Translations under genes and position numbers: made by a program
Part shown: positions 7,759 through 13,991 of the stretch, one piece after another
How the letters are laid out: every line of letters starts with the position of its first letter
Position numbering within the stretch: the stretch's first letter is position 1
Assembly (NCBI GenBank): GCA_046706145.1
Contig: JBJKPP010000210.1
Span: forward strand, 1 to 13,991
DNA: 13,991 nt
Direction of reading: 5' to 3'
Source: JBJKPP01 sp046706145
GTDB lineage: Bacteria > Bacteroidota > Ignavibacteria > Ignavibacteriales > Ignavibacteriaceae
Notes under the pieces: model-generated
Databases searched by the model: none
Seen by the model: only the letters and a program-made list of their open reading frames with translations
What the model was told of the DNA's origin: nothing

Positions 7759-7774
7759 ATATTTGTATGTACAA
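7759..7774 (+). promoter_or_regulatory. Candidate MarR operator, copy 1 (upstream of marR)
   Basis: ATATTTGTATGTACAA occurs here, 13 bases before the marR start codon. Its exact reverse complement occurs at 8242-8257. The core TTGTA-TG-TACAA is a perfect 5+2+5 inverted repeat, the usual form of MarR-family sites, which are bound by a winged-helix dimer. Location just downstream of a TATAAT box fits autorepression. Repetition and symmetry are seen directly; binding is inferred. Confidence 0.65.
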
Positions 7775-7787
7775 CTAAGATAAAATT

Positions 7788-8213
7788 ATGGGCGACACTC
7801 AGAAAATCTTAAGTGGCTGTCTTTATTTTAGCACCAATTCTTTAGCAAGGTTAATCACCAAACTCGCAGATGAAGAATTTCGAGTTACCGGCCTTTCACC
7901 TGCCCATGCATTTGTAATGATGGTAGTTAATGAAAAACCGGGAATAAGTCCCATGGAGATCTCAAATAACCTGCAAATTGCTCCTTCAACAGTTACTAGA
8001 TTCATAGATCAGCTTGAGAGAAAGGAACTACTTAAGCGGGAATCCGAAGGAAGAACAGTAAAAATCCTTTCATTGCAGAAAGGAACAGAACTTCAAAAGG
8101 AAATAGATTCTGCATGGAAAAGCTTACACGGCAGGTACACTAACATTCTCGGCGATAAGTACAGTGATGTTCTTACTCAGTTAATAAATGATGCTATAAA
8201 AAAATTAGAATAG
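7788..8213 (+). CDS. MarR-family transcriptional regulator with a single N-terminal cysteine
   Basis: A 141-residue protein of the normal MarR length. The winged helix-turn-helix covers about 37-98: the recognition region is SPMEISNNLQIAPSTVTRFIDQLERKELLKR, followed by a wing around ESEGRTVKILSL. Flanking N- and C-terminal helices would form the dimer interface. MarR proteins usually repress genes by binding palindromes and let go on ligand binding or cysteine oxidation. Cys11, in LSGCLYFSTNS, is the only cysteine and occupies a place like the reactive cysteine near the start of OhrR proteins, so redox sensing is possible. The gene precedes the oxidoreductase by 72 bases, and both are preceded by the same palindromic element. 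ATG at 7788 fits the domain; there is no strong Shine-Dalgarno. Confidence 0.9.
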   Translation: MGDTQKILSGCLYFSTNSLARLITKLADEEFRVTGLSPAHAFVMMVVNEKPGISPMEISNNLQIAPSTVTRFIDQLERKELLKRESEGRTVKILSLQKGTELQKEIDSAWKSLHGRYTNILGDKYSDVLTQLINDAIKKLE

Positions 8214-8241
8214 AAAAAAATTTTTATATTATCAAAATTGC

Positions 8242-8257
8242 TTGTACATACAAATAT
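8242..8257 (-). promoter_or_regulatory. Candidate MarR operator, copy 2 (upstream of the oxidoreductase)
   Basis: TTGTACATACAAATAT is the exact reverse complement of the element at 7759-7774 and lies 28 bases before the oxidoreductase ATG, immediately upstream of a TATAAT box. It overlaps a second, perfect 14-bp inverted repeat, CAAATA-TG-TATTTG (8251-8264). The two sites together could hold two dimers across the promoter. Confidence 0.65.
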
Positions 8258-8266
8258 GTATTTGAA

Positions 8267-8272
8267 TATAAT
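8267..8272 (+). promoter_or_regulatory. Candidate -10 box of the oxidoreductase promoter
   Basis: TATAAT lies 13 bases before the ATG at 8286. TGTACA at 8243-8248, inside the operator-like element, is a 4/6 match to TTGACA with an 18-base spacer. A bound repressor would cover the -35 region and spacer. This suggests the gene has its own promoter as well as possible read-through from marR. Confidence 0.4.
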
Positions 8273-8285
8273 TTAGGAAATAGTT

Positions 8286-8927
8286 ATGAAAGTAGGAATA
8301 ATCGGCTCTGGTGTAGTTGGTCAACAGCTTGGCTTTGGATTTTTAAGACTGGGTCACGAAGTGAAAATAGGAACCAGAGATACGACCAAGTTGAATAATT
8401 GGTTAAAACAAGCAGGAAAGAAAGCTTCGGTCGGGAGTTTTGAAGATGCGGCTAAATTTGGGGAACTAAATGTTATAGCTACAGCGTGGGCTGGGACGGA
8501 AAGCGCTATTAATCTTGCTGGCCGGAGAAATTTCTCTTCAAAAATAGTAGTTGATGTTACAAATCCCTTGGACTTTAGCAATGGTTTTCCGCCAAAGTTT
8601 GCTGTAAATGTTGGTAATTCGGCAGGAGAACAAATCCAAAGAATGCTACCGGAAGCAAAAGTAGTTAAAGCCTTTAATATTATTAATGCATACGTAATGA
8701 TTAATCCCCAAAGAGAAGATGGCGATCCTGATCTATTTATAGCAGGTAATGATCAAACGGCAAAGGACAAGGTAAAATCCATAGCCGAACATTGGGGATG
8801 GAAAAGTGTGATTGACATTGGGGATATTTCTCAATCTTTATTTCTTGAAGCACTAACTCAAATTTGGATCGGTTATGCTGCCAAGACAAATAAATTTGAA
8901 CATGCTTTTAAGTTGCTGAAAAAGTGA
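8286..8927 (+). CDS. NADP-binding oxidoreductase, F420:NADP reductase-like (COG2085)
   Basis: A 213-residue Rossmann-fold protein. The dinucleotide loop is GIIGSGVVGQQLG (4-16). GTRD (29-32) supplies an Arg at the end of the second strand, typical of binding the 2'-phosphate of NADP. Later conserved segments are VVDVTNPLDF (88-97), NSAGEQIQ (111-118), VKAFNIINA (127-135) and GDPDLFIAGND (146-156). The family includes the coenzyme-F420:NADP reductase of methanogens and many bacterial relatives with no F420. The true hydride partner here is unknown, since no F420 gene is visible in this window. AGGA, 9 bases before the ATG, supports the start. It lies 72 bases after marR and carries the same operator-like element, so it is probably a target of that regulator. 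Confidence 0.85.
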   Translation: MKVGIIGSGVVGQQLGFGFLRLGHEVKIGTRDTTKLNNWLKQAGKKASVGSFEDAAKFGELNVIATAWAGTESAINLAGRRNFSSKIVVDVTNPLDFSNGFPPKFAVNVGNSAGEQIQRMLPEAKVVKAFNIINAYVMINPQREDGDPDLFIAGNDQTAKDKVKSIAEHWGWKSVIDIGDISQSLFLEALTQIWIGYAAKTNKFEHAFKLLKK

Positions 8928-8980
8928 CGGAGCATCCGATCCGTAAGGCAGATTACGACCGTCCTATTTAATTTATCAAA

Positions 8981-9889
8981 TCAATTTTCCCTTTGGTATG
9001 ATTTCTCTCCTGCTGTAACTTTTATATGCATATAATTTTGTTTCGGGGGTAAAGGACAGGTTGCAAATTCCGTAAAAGAGCAAGGAGGATCATAAGCTTT
9101 ATTGAAATCCAGAACAGTTTTTCCAGTAGAATCTGCAAGCGGCGCATAAAGAAATCTTCCGCCGCCGTAAGTTTCTTTCCCGTTTGTTTCATCTGCAAAT
9201 ATTATAAAATATTCATTGCCTTCGATTAAGGGATCGAGCTTAAATGTTTTTCCTTTAAGCTTGAACAAAAGAGCTGCATCTACAGTATCCTGTTCTTGAG
9301 TGCCAATTATACTGGGAACTGTTATTATCTTTGGTGGGTTATAAGGTGACAATTCCGCTGTCACTTTCCAGCTTTTATCAATTGGGTATATATTGATGTT
9401 TTTGAACTTCTTTACTAGTGGTGAGTCTAGGTCTCTTAATCTAACTCCTATATCATTGCTTCGTTTTATAATAAACCATCTTAGTGAACCGAGGGCTAAA
9501 ATAGTAGGGTTGTCAGTCAGATCATTTTTCAACAGCATTTCTTTTATTGGTTTATTATTATTTGTAACATCAATCCCTTTGTTTATTATAACAGTTACGC
9601 TGTCGTTCTGTAAATAGAATGAACCAATGAAAGCAGGAGCACTACCTTCGGGAAAGACGATATCATTTGACGGATCAGTACCGAATTTATTATCTCCTTC
9701 CTTCAGCCAATAGAGTCCGACAAGATTAAGCCAGCCATCTTCCTTTTTTAGATTTTCAATCCTTTTGGTGTGCCACTCTTCAATACTTTTTACATAAGCT
9801 AAATCACTATTATTTTTTTTCATATTGCATCCACAAAAAATGAGAAATGTAATTATAGACAAGTTTACAGGTAAATTTGATAAGGGCAC
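8981..9889 (-). CDS. DUF1684 family lipoprotein
   Basis: A 302-residue protein. Its start is hydrophobic (LSIITFLIF) followed by Cys-Gly-Cys-Asn, so lipidation of Cys21 is likely. The mature part shows the conserved features of DUF1684: EDGWLNLVGLYWLKEGDNKFG (read from about residue 50), IGVRLRDLDSPLVKKF, then ETYGGGRFLYAP and the C-terminal VLDFNKAYDPPCSFTEFATC followed by PLPPKQN. The paired cysteines in the last segment belong to the family signature. The biochemical role of DUF1684 is not established to my knowledge. It is convergent with the oxidoreductase (53-base gap) and divergent from the Rieske gene, so it stands alone. An alternative lipidation site is Cys19. Family assignment is confident, function is not. 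Confidence 0.88.
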   Translation of the reverse strand: MPLSNLPVNLSIITFLIFCGCNMKKNNSDLAYVKSIEEWHTKRIENLKKEDGWLNLVGLYWLKEGDNKFGTDPSNDIVFPEGSAPAFIGSFYLQNDSVTVIINKGIDVTNNNKPIKEMLLKNDLTDNPTILALGSLRWFIIKRSNDIGVRLRDLDSPLVKKFKNINIYPIDKSWKVTAELSPYNPPKIITVPSIIGTQEQDTVDAALLFKLKGKTFKLDPLIEGNEYFIIFADETNGKETYGGGRFLYAPLADSTGKTVLDFNKAYDPPCSFTEFATCPLPPKQNYMHIKVTAGEKSYQREN

Positions 9890-9920
9890 GTCTCTTACAG
9901 ATAATCATAGTGATTAAAGA

Positions 9921-10067
9921 TTGTCTCAAATATATAAAAATGTTGATTCTTTTGAAGAAGATTTAGATTCATATTCTCAAAACGGACATTTAAAAATGGA
10001 ATATAATTTGACTCAATTAATCCTTTATTTAAACCCCAATGCATTTCATAAGCCTACTAACATTTGA
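9921..10067 (+). CDS. Possible small protein of 48 residues with a TTG start (uncertain)
   Basis: The 220-base gap 9890-10109 holds one frame that reads as plausible protein. It is open from a TTG at 9921 to TGA at 10065-10067; a shorter ATG start is at 9996. The translation is acidic at first (SQIYKNVDSFEEDLDSYSQN) and more hydrophobic later (NLTQLILYLNPNAF). No Shine-Dalgarno is clear and I do not recognise the sequence. It could be a small gene, a remnant of a larger one, or chance. I see no convincing promoter in the gap. Confidence 0.2.
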   Translation: MSQIYKNVDSFEEDLDSYSQNGHLKMEYNLTQLILYLNPNAFHKPTNI

Positions 10068-10109
10068 TAAAGGTTTTAATTCATTACGAAATAATAATGG
10101 AACAAAGAA

Positions 10110-10598
10110 ATGAAAATTAAAAGAAGAGATTTCTTTAAGGAATTAAGAAATAAATCTGTCTTAATATTTCTACCGAGTGTACTAGTCTCTTTTTTAGAAA
10201 GCTGTTCAAATTCATCGAATCCCGTACAGACACGTTTAGGAGGAAGCAGTGCGCTACCAACAATTAATGGAACTTATCAAAATGGAGTTGTGAGCATAGA
10301 TTTGAATTCTTCCTCACCACTCACAGATGTGGGTGGAGCAGCTTTGGTAAAATATAACAATAGTCATTTACTTGTAGATAAGGCAAACACCAACTCATTT
10401 AACGCATTGTCGGCTATTTGTACTCATCAAGGATGCTTGATCGATTCTTATGACTCCAAAAGTGAAGAGTTCGTTTGTACCTGTCATGGTTCAAAATATA
10501 ATTTAAGTGGTTCAGTAGTGCAAGGTCCGGCTGGTTCTGCTTTGAAATCTTACAGTACAACCTATGCCAATAATCAATTAGACATCCAGGTTGGCTAA
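10110..10598 (+). CDS. Exported Rieske [2Fe-2S] protein with Tat signal
   Basis: A 162-residue protein. The N-terminus KRRDFFKEL (4-12) is a twin-arginine motif, followed by a hydrophobic stretch to about 28 and LESC (29-32), a possible lipidation site at Cys32. Folded cofactor proteins commonly use the Tat route. The Rieske domain covers about 52-160. Box 1 is C104-T-H106-Q-G-C109 and box 2 is C123-T-C125-H126-G-S-K-Y130. Cys104, His106, Cys123 and His126 would bind the cluster; Cys109 and Cys125 would form the disulfide of bc-type Rieske proteins. GPAGSALKSY supplies the proline loop. Ser128 and Tyr130 match residues that raise the potential in bc1 Rieske proteins. No cytochrome b gene is adjacent, so partner and pathway are unknown. 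No strong Shine-Dalgarno is visible. Confidence 0.9.
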   Translation: MKIKRRDFFKELRNKSVLIFLPSVLVSFLESCSNSSNPVQTRLGGSSALPTINGTYQNGVVSIDLNSSSPLTDVGGAALVKYNNSHLLVDKANTNSFNALSAICTHQGCLIDSYDSKSEEFVCTCHGSKYNLSGSVVQGPAGSALKSYSTTYANNQLDIQVG

Positions 10599-10658
10599 AA
10601 CAGTTGATCTGATTTCCCCGACCGAAGAGAATGGCGCTAAGTTATAAGTCGTCACAAT

Positions 10659-11135
10659 CTACTCTTCTGCTTTTACCTCAAATTTTATAATAGCATGACC
10701 TTTGACAGTCTCATAAGCTGCATAGATAACTCCTATAAGAACGAGAATCATTCCGACCAGGAATGAAATAATAACCATTGGACTAAGACTATATGATTTG
10801 GTAACATAATCCAGTCCGATTAGAAGAGATGTAATAACGAAGAAAGCTACAGCGATAGTATAAAATAAAACGGCGTTCTTTACCAATCTCACCCTTATAA
10901 CAAGGTCCTCTAATTGTTTAGATATACTTTGCAGCCTCACATTGTCAACATAATTAATATCTTTTTCTTCAACTTGATGAAGAAATTGTCTGCGTTCTTC
11001 ATTTATGAGTCTTATTCTGTTGACTACCAGAGAATATTTATTATTCATGCCCAGAAGCAAAAGACCGCAAGCAGAAATCATTAAGCCCGGAGCCAACATT
11101 AATTCTATTATATTTACAATATTATCAGCATTCAT
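10659..11135 (-). CDS. DUF2721 family membrane protein
   Basis: A 158-residue protein matching DUF2721. It has the conserved N-terminal segment LMLAPGLMISACGLLLLGMN (12-31) ending helix 1, followed by NKYSLVVNRIRLINEERR. A charged, probably coiled cytoplasmic segment (about 40-85) links to helices 2 (about 88-109) and 3 (about 119-142), and the protein ends with a short charged tail. The role of the family is unknown. It is convergent with the Rieske gene and lies 154 bases downstream of ftsH on the same strand, so co-transcription with ftsH is possible but not shown. I found no clear terminator between them. No Shine-Dalgarno is obvious before the ATG; the match to the family N-terminus supports the start. 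Confidence 0.85.
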   Translation of the reverse strand: MNADNIVNIIELMLAPGLMISACGLLLLGMNNKYSLVVNRIRLINEERRQFLHQVEEKDINYVDNVRLQSISKQLEDLVIRVRLVKNAVLFYTIAVAFFVITSLLIGLDYVTKSYSLSPMVIISFLVGMILVLIGVIYAAYETVKGHAIIKFEVKAEE

Positions 11136-11289
11136 TTTTATTCAATGTTTATAAATATATGAAATAACAGCGTAGTAAAATTATGAAAAAAAGAGATGTG
11201 GAATTATAGAAAGATAGGTTTTAATAATCATATAAGATAAGTTTATGGAAAAAGAACCCCGACCTTTTTATTTGTGGAACCGGAATAAA

Positions 11290-13284
11290 TTATGCTTCAT
11301 GTTCCTGTGGTTCTTTTTTATTTTCTTTTTCTCCGGAAGAGATTTTACTTAATATCCAATCAACCTGTTCATTTTCAAGTGTTTCATTTTCAAGAAGGGC
11401 ATCTGCGAGAGCATTAAGTTTTATCCGGTTCTCGCTTAAAATTCTAATTGCTCTCTCTTCCATTCTTTTGATAATTCCTTGAATTTCTTCATCTATTATT
11501 TTGGCCGTGTGCTGACTAAAATCTTTCGGTTGGGCAATTTCTTTTCCAAGAAAAGGATGTTCTTCACCTAACCTGTACATTACGGGACCAACCTTTTCAC
11601 TCATTCCCCACTGACAAACCATTTTTCTCGCAATGCTTGTTACTTGTTTAAGATCGCTTGCTGCTCCGTTGGTTACTTCGTTAAACACTAATTGTTCAGA
11701 AGCCCGCCCGCCAAGTGTAACACATATCCGGTCAAGTAAATACTGTTTTTTAAAATTGTGCATATCTGATTCTGGAATCTGTTCGGTTGCACCAAGTGCC
11801 CGGCCGCGCGGAATAATTGTAACTTTTTGAAGCGGGTCGGTATTTGGCAAAAGTTTTGCGAGGAGTGCATGCCCAGCTTCGTGATATGCAATTAGTTTTT
11901 TTTCTTCATCTCCAATTTTTTCTTCTCTTTTGTCTCCCAATAGAATTTTATCTCTTGCTTCATCAAGGTCTAGCATATTAACTGAGTGTTTCTTTTTTCT
12001 ACCAGCAAGAAGCGCTGCTTCATTAACTAAGTTTTTAAGGTCAGCACCTGAAAAGCCAACGGTTCTGGCGGCAATGTTTTCTAGGTTTACATCTTTGTTT
12101 AAAGGTACTTCTCTAGTATGTATTTCAAGAATCTTTTGTCGTGCTTGTCTCTGTGGTAGCTCAAGAGTAATTTGCCTGTCAAATCTTCCGGGACGAGTTA
12201 ATGCCGGATCTAAAACATCAGGGCGATTTGTTGCTGCTATTATTACAACAGATTGATTAGGCTCGAACCCGTCCATTTCGGAAAGAATTTGATTTAGAGT
12301 CTGTTCTCTCTCGTCATGCCCGCCTCCTAATCCTGTTCCCCGCGCCCTTCCTATCGAGTCAATTTCGTCAATGAAAATTATACTAGGAGCATTTTTCTTT
12401 GCGTTCTCAAATAAATCTCTCACTCTCGAAGCACCAACGCCAACAAACATTTCTATAAATTCGGAGCCGGAAGTACTAAAGAAGGGTGAATTTGCTTCCC
12501 CGGCCGTTGCTCTTGCGAGCAGCGTTTTTCCTGTTCCCGGCGGTCCAACGAGAAGTATCCCTTTGGGAATCTGTGCTCCTAAAGAAGTGAACTTGCCAGG
12601 GTCCTTCAGAAAATCTACTATTTCCATCAAATCCTTCTTGGAATTTTTTAATCCTGCCACGTCGTTATATGTGACTGCGGTCTTTTCTTTCTTAAATCTT
12701 TTGGCTGTAGATTTTCCAATTCTAAATAAACCGCCCATACCACCACCACGATTTCCTTGCATTTTTCTTCTTGCATATACGAAATATGCAATTATTAAAA
12801 TCCATGGGAGAAACATTATCAACATATAAGTCAGCCAGTTACTGCTCTTTTGAGCCACGTTTACAGTTAAATTTGAAGTGTCCAAAATTGCTGATAAAGC
12901 GGGATCATTAAAAGTAGGAATATTTGTTGTGAATGCTTTGTATTTAGTAGAATCTTTTGAAGAGGGCGGTATGTATAAATCATTCTTTCTGAAAACTCCA
13001 TGTACACCTTGTCCTTTAATCGTGATTTCCTTAACATGATTTTGCCTTAACTGGTTCTTAAAGGTAGAGTATGAAATGCTTACCTGGTTCTTACCAGAAA
13101 ACACATTAAAAAGATATGTAAATGCTATCCATAAAATTGCTAGTCCGATTAGGTATTTCCAGATACTGCTCTTAGGCATCGGAGATCTGTTACCAAACTG
13201 CTGTTGTGGCATGTTTTTATTATTGCCGTCCATATTCTGCCCATCGTTTTTATATGTATTTACAAATAGTCTATATCCGTTCAT
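11290..13284 (-). CDS. ftsH: ATP-dependent zinc metalloprotease FtsH
   Basis: A 664-residue AAA+ membrane protease that unfolds and degrades misfolded membrane proteins and short-lived regulators. From the N-terminus: a Gln/Asn-rich head, helix 1 (about 42-62), a periplasmic domain (about 65-145), helix 2 (about 150-170), then the AAA+ module. That module has Walker A GPPGTGKT (247-254), pore loop MFVGVG (279-284), Walker B IIFIDEID (302-309) and the second region of homology with arginine fingers in RPGRFDR (364-370). The protease domain has the zinc motif HEAGH (468-472) and a third ligand, probably Asp544 in GAASDLKQ. All key residues are intact. The tail is charged. The start is uncertain: Met18 (codon at 13231-13233) gives a more usual N-terminus, and a TATAAT lies only a few bases before the first ATG. 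It is divergent from the lipoprotein at 13534. Confidence 0.96.
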   Translation of the reverse strand: MNGYRLFVNTYKNDGQNMDGNNKNMPQQQFGNRSPMPKSSIWKYLIGLAILWIAFTYLFNVFSGKNQVSISYSTFKNQLRQNHVKEITIKGQGVHGVFRKNDLYIPPSSKDSTKYKAFTTNIPTFNDPALSAILDTSNLTVNVAQKSSNWLTYMLIMFLPWILIIAYFVYARRKMQGNRGGGMGGLFRIGKSTAKRFKKEKTAVTYNDVAGLKNSKKDLMEIVDFLKDPGKFTSLGAQIPKGILLVGPPGTGKTLLARATAGEANSPFFSTSGSEFIEMFVGVGASRVRDLFENAKKNAPSIIFIDEIDSIGRARGTGLGGGHDEREQTLNQILSEMDGFEPNQSVVIIAATNRPDVLDPALTRPGRFDRQITLELPQRQARQKILEIHTREVPLNKDVNLENIAARTVGFSGADLKNLVNEAALLAGRKKKHSVNMLDLDEARDKILLGDKREEKIGDEEKKLIAYHEAGHALLAKLLPNTDPLQKVTIIPRGRALGATEQIPESDMHNFKKQYLLDRICVTLGGRASEQLVFNEVTNGAASDLKQVTSIARKMVCQWGMSEKVGPVMYRLGEEHPFLGKEIAQPKDFSQHTAKIIDEEIQGIIKRMEERAIRILSENRIKLNALADALLENETLENEQVDWILSKISSGEKENKKEPQEHEA

Positions 13285-13370
13285 TAATATTATAATTTAC
13301 CAAAAACATTGGAAAATTGAAGAGAGAATTATTGTATATCACAGGGTAAAACACATAGGAGAGAATGGTT

Positions 13371-13445
13371 ATGGAAAGACCTGGCCATAAAATTCATTTA
13401 ATAGGTCAAAATTATAACATTAAAAATTTCCATCTATCATTGTAA
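13371..13445 (+). CDS. Possible 24-residue leader peptide or small ORF (uncertain)
   Basis: An ATG at 13371 follows AGGAGA (13357-13362) with 8-base spacing and opens a 24-codon frame (MERPGHKIHLIGQ and onward) ending in TAA at 13443-13445. An in-frame ATG at 13365 is too close to the ribosome-binding site. The frame lies in the 249-base gap between divergent ftsH and the lipoprotein gene, about 90 bases before the latter. I know no homologue; it may be a leader peptide or chance. Confidence 0.2.
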   Translation: MERPGHKIHLIGQNYNIKNFHLSL

Positions 13446-13492
13446 TTGCGCATTCATAAATTTCCTGCTCAAAATCAGAAACACGCTCAGAT

Positions 13493-13531
13493 CCTATGCG
13501 TCTTAACTATTAAAAGCAGAAGGAGCATAGG
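13493..13531 (+). promoter_or_regulatory. Leader hairpin touching the ribosome-binding site of the lipoprotein gene
   Basis: CCTATGC (13493-13499) is a perfect complement of GCATAGG (13525-13531), enclosing 25 bases that include most of the AGGAG ribosome-binding site (13521-13525). The stem ends 2 bases before the ATG at 13534. TCCT next to the first arm could instead pair with AGGA. The arrangement could limit translation, but whether the first arm is transcribed is unknown. Confidence 0.35.
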
Positions 13532-13533
13532 CT

Positions 13534-13991
13534 ATGGATACATTTCTAAAATTTGCCGGTTCACCAAAAGGAATATTATTTTACTTATTAATTTTATTTT
13601 CTTCGATTAGTGTTTGTGCATGTTCGGCAGCTAAGCAGGATACATCAAGTACAAATTTTCAGAAGGCACAAAGCAACATACCGGGTGAAAAAGTATTTAC
13701 TTTTACAGATACTACAAATAGTAGTACCGACTATTATAAGGTAATTTTCAGAGCAGATACAATTTTCGAGTTGTATGAAAACGACAGAAAAATCCCTGCC
13801 GAAAAAATAGACGATTACAGTGATAAAGTTTATTCTGCACTTGGCGATGTAAGTTGGGGAAGGTTCCGTTTTTTCCATAGGCCTTGGGCTAAAGAATTCC
13901 ACTCCGAATTTTTCAATAAAGACGAGATGAAAAGATTAAGCAGGGAATTAAAAAGACTGAAAAACATTAAAATTGATATAAATTTTGATAC
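13534..13991 (+). CDS. Putative lipoprotein of unknown function, 3' partial
   Basis: The frame runs open from ATG 13534 to the right edge (152 complete codons). AGGAG with 8-base spacing (13521-13525) makes the start convincing. Residues 1-29 form a lipoprotein signal: hydrophobic GILFYLLILFSSISV then Cys-Ala-Cys, with lipidation likely at Cys30. A Ser/Thr/Gln-rich linker follows (about 31-50). A mixed domain then contains FTFTDTTNSSTDYYKVIF and a charged end rich in Lys, Arg and Leu (MKRLSRELKRLKNIK) that may be helical. I do not recognise the family. It is divergent from ftsH and sits behind a structured leader. The missing C-terminus prevents any functional call. Confidence 0.75.
   Translation, partial: MDTFLKFAGSPKGILFYLLILFSSISVCACSAAKQDTSSTNFQKAQSNIPGEKVFTFTDTTNSSTDYYKVIFRADTIFELYENDRKIPAEKIDDYSDKVYSALGDVSWGRFRFFHRPWAKEFHSEFFNKDEMKRLSRELKRLKNIKIDINFD

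Noticed and set aside
8927..8944. Hairpin ACGGA-N8-TCCGT just after the oxidoreductase stop as a terminator
   Set aside because: The stem is only 5 bp and no T tract follows; the surrounding 53-base gap has no better structure.
11245..11360. Short frame starting MEKEPRPFYLWNRN on the plus strand after ftsH
   Set aside because: No ribosome-binding site, and most of it is antisense to the end of ftsH with a low-complexity Phe-rich translation.
11930..12829. Plus-strand open frames of 108 and 152 codons inside ftsH
   Set aside because: They are antisense to the conserved AAA+ domain of ftsH, lack ribosome-binding sites and have unnatural composition.

Overview
This is an AT-rich bacterial window with 12 protein-coding genes, including one cut by each edge. 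I recognise no rRNA, tRNA, CRISPR array, insertion sequence, phage gene or integrase. Gene content fits the Bacteroidota/Ignavibacteriota (FCB) side of the tree: a bacterial tricorn-type S41 protease, a SMUG2/DUF4918-like uracil-DNA glycosylase, a DUF1684 lipoprotein, and signal peptides ending in Phe-Pro-Gln or Lys-Ala-Gln. Several genes have a clear Shine-Dalgarno (GGAGG before 4580, AGGA before 8286, AGGAG before 13534). TATAAT boxes are also present. Both are unusual for classic Bacteroidia, so I lean towards an Ignavibacteria-like organism. That placement is inference.

Layout. 1-2544 (+): C-terminal part of a tricorn/S41 protease, closed by a strong hairpin terminator. 2628-5188 (+): a SMUG-like DNA glycosylase, a small secreted protein of unknown function, a four-helix membrane protein of unknown function and an outer-membrane beta-barrel protein. 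A long hairpin at 5195-5225 separates this from a convergent gene. 5230-7673 (-): a membrane-anchored PP2C/SpoIIE-type phosphatase and a transglutaminase-like lipoprotein. 7788-8927 (+): a MarR-family regulator and a COG2085-type NADP-binding oxidoreductase. 8981-9889 (-): a DUF1684 lipoprotein. 10110-10598 (+): an exported Rieske iron-sulfur protein with a twin-arginine motif. 10659-13284 (-): a DUF2721 membrane protein and the FtsH protease. 13534 to the right edge (+): the start of an unknown lipoprotein.

How the genes relate. Most look like independently transcribed envelope and housekeeping genes; strand changes are frequent and no long operon is visible. The clearest functional unit is the marR-oxidoreductase pair. 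An identical 16-bp element (ATATTTGTATGTACAA and its reverse complement) lies upstream of marR and again upstream of the oxidoreductase, next to TATAAT boxes. This suggests one MarR protein controls both its own promoter and that of its partner. The regulator's only cysteine lies near its N-terminus, as in OhrR-type redox sensors, so a redox or electrophile stress switch is a testable hypothesis. I see no clear evidence of a wholly new multi-gene system. The best leads are this regulatory module, the stand-alone Tat-type Rieske protein, the SMUG2-like glycosylase, the structured leader before the right-edge lipoprotein, and a possible 48-residue small protein in the 9890-10109 gap.
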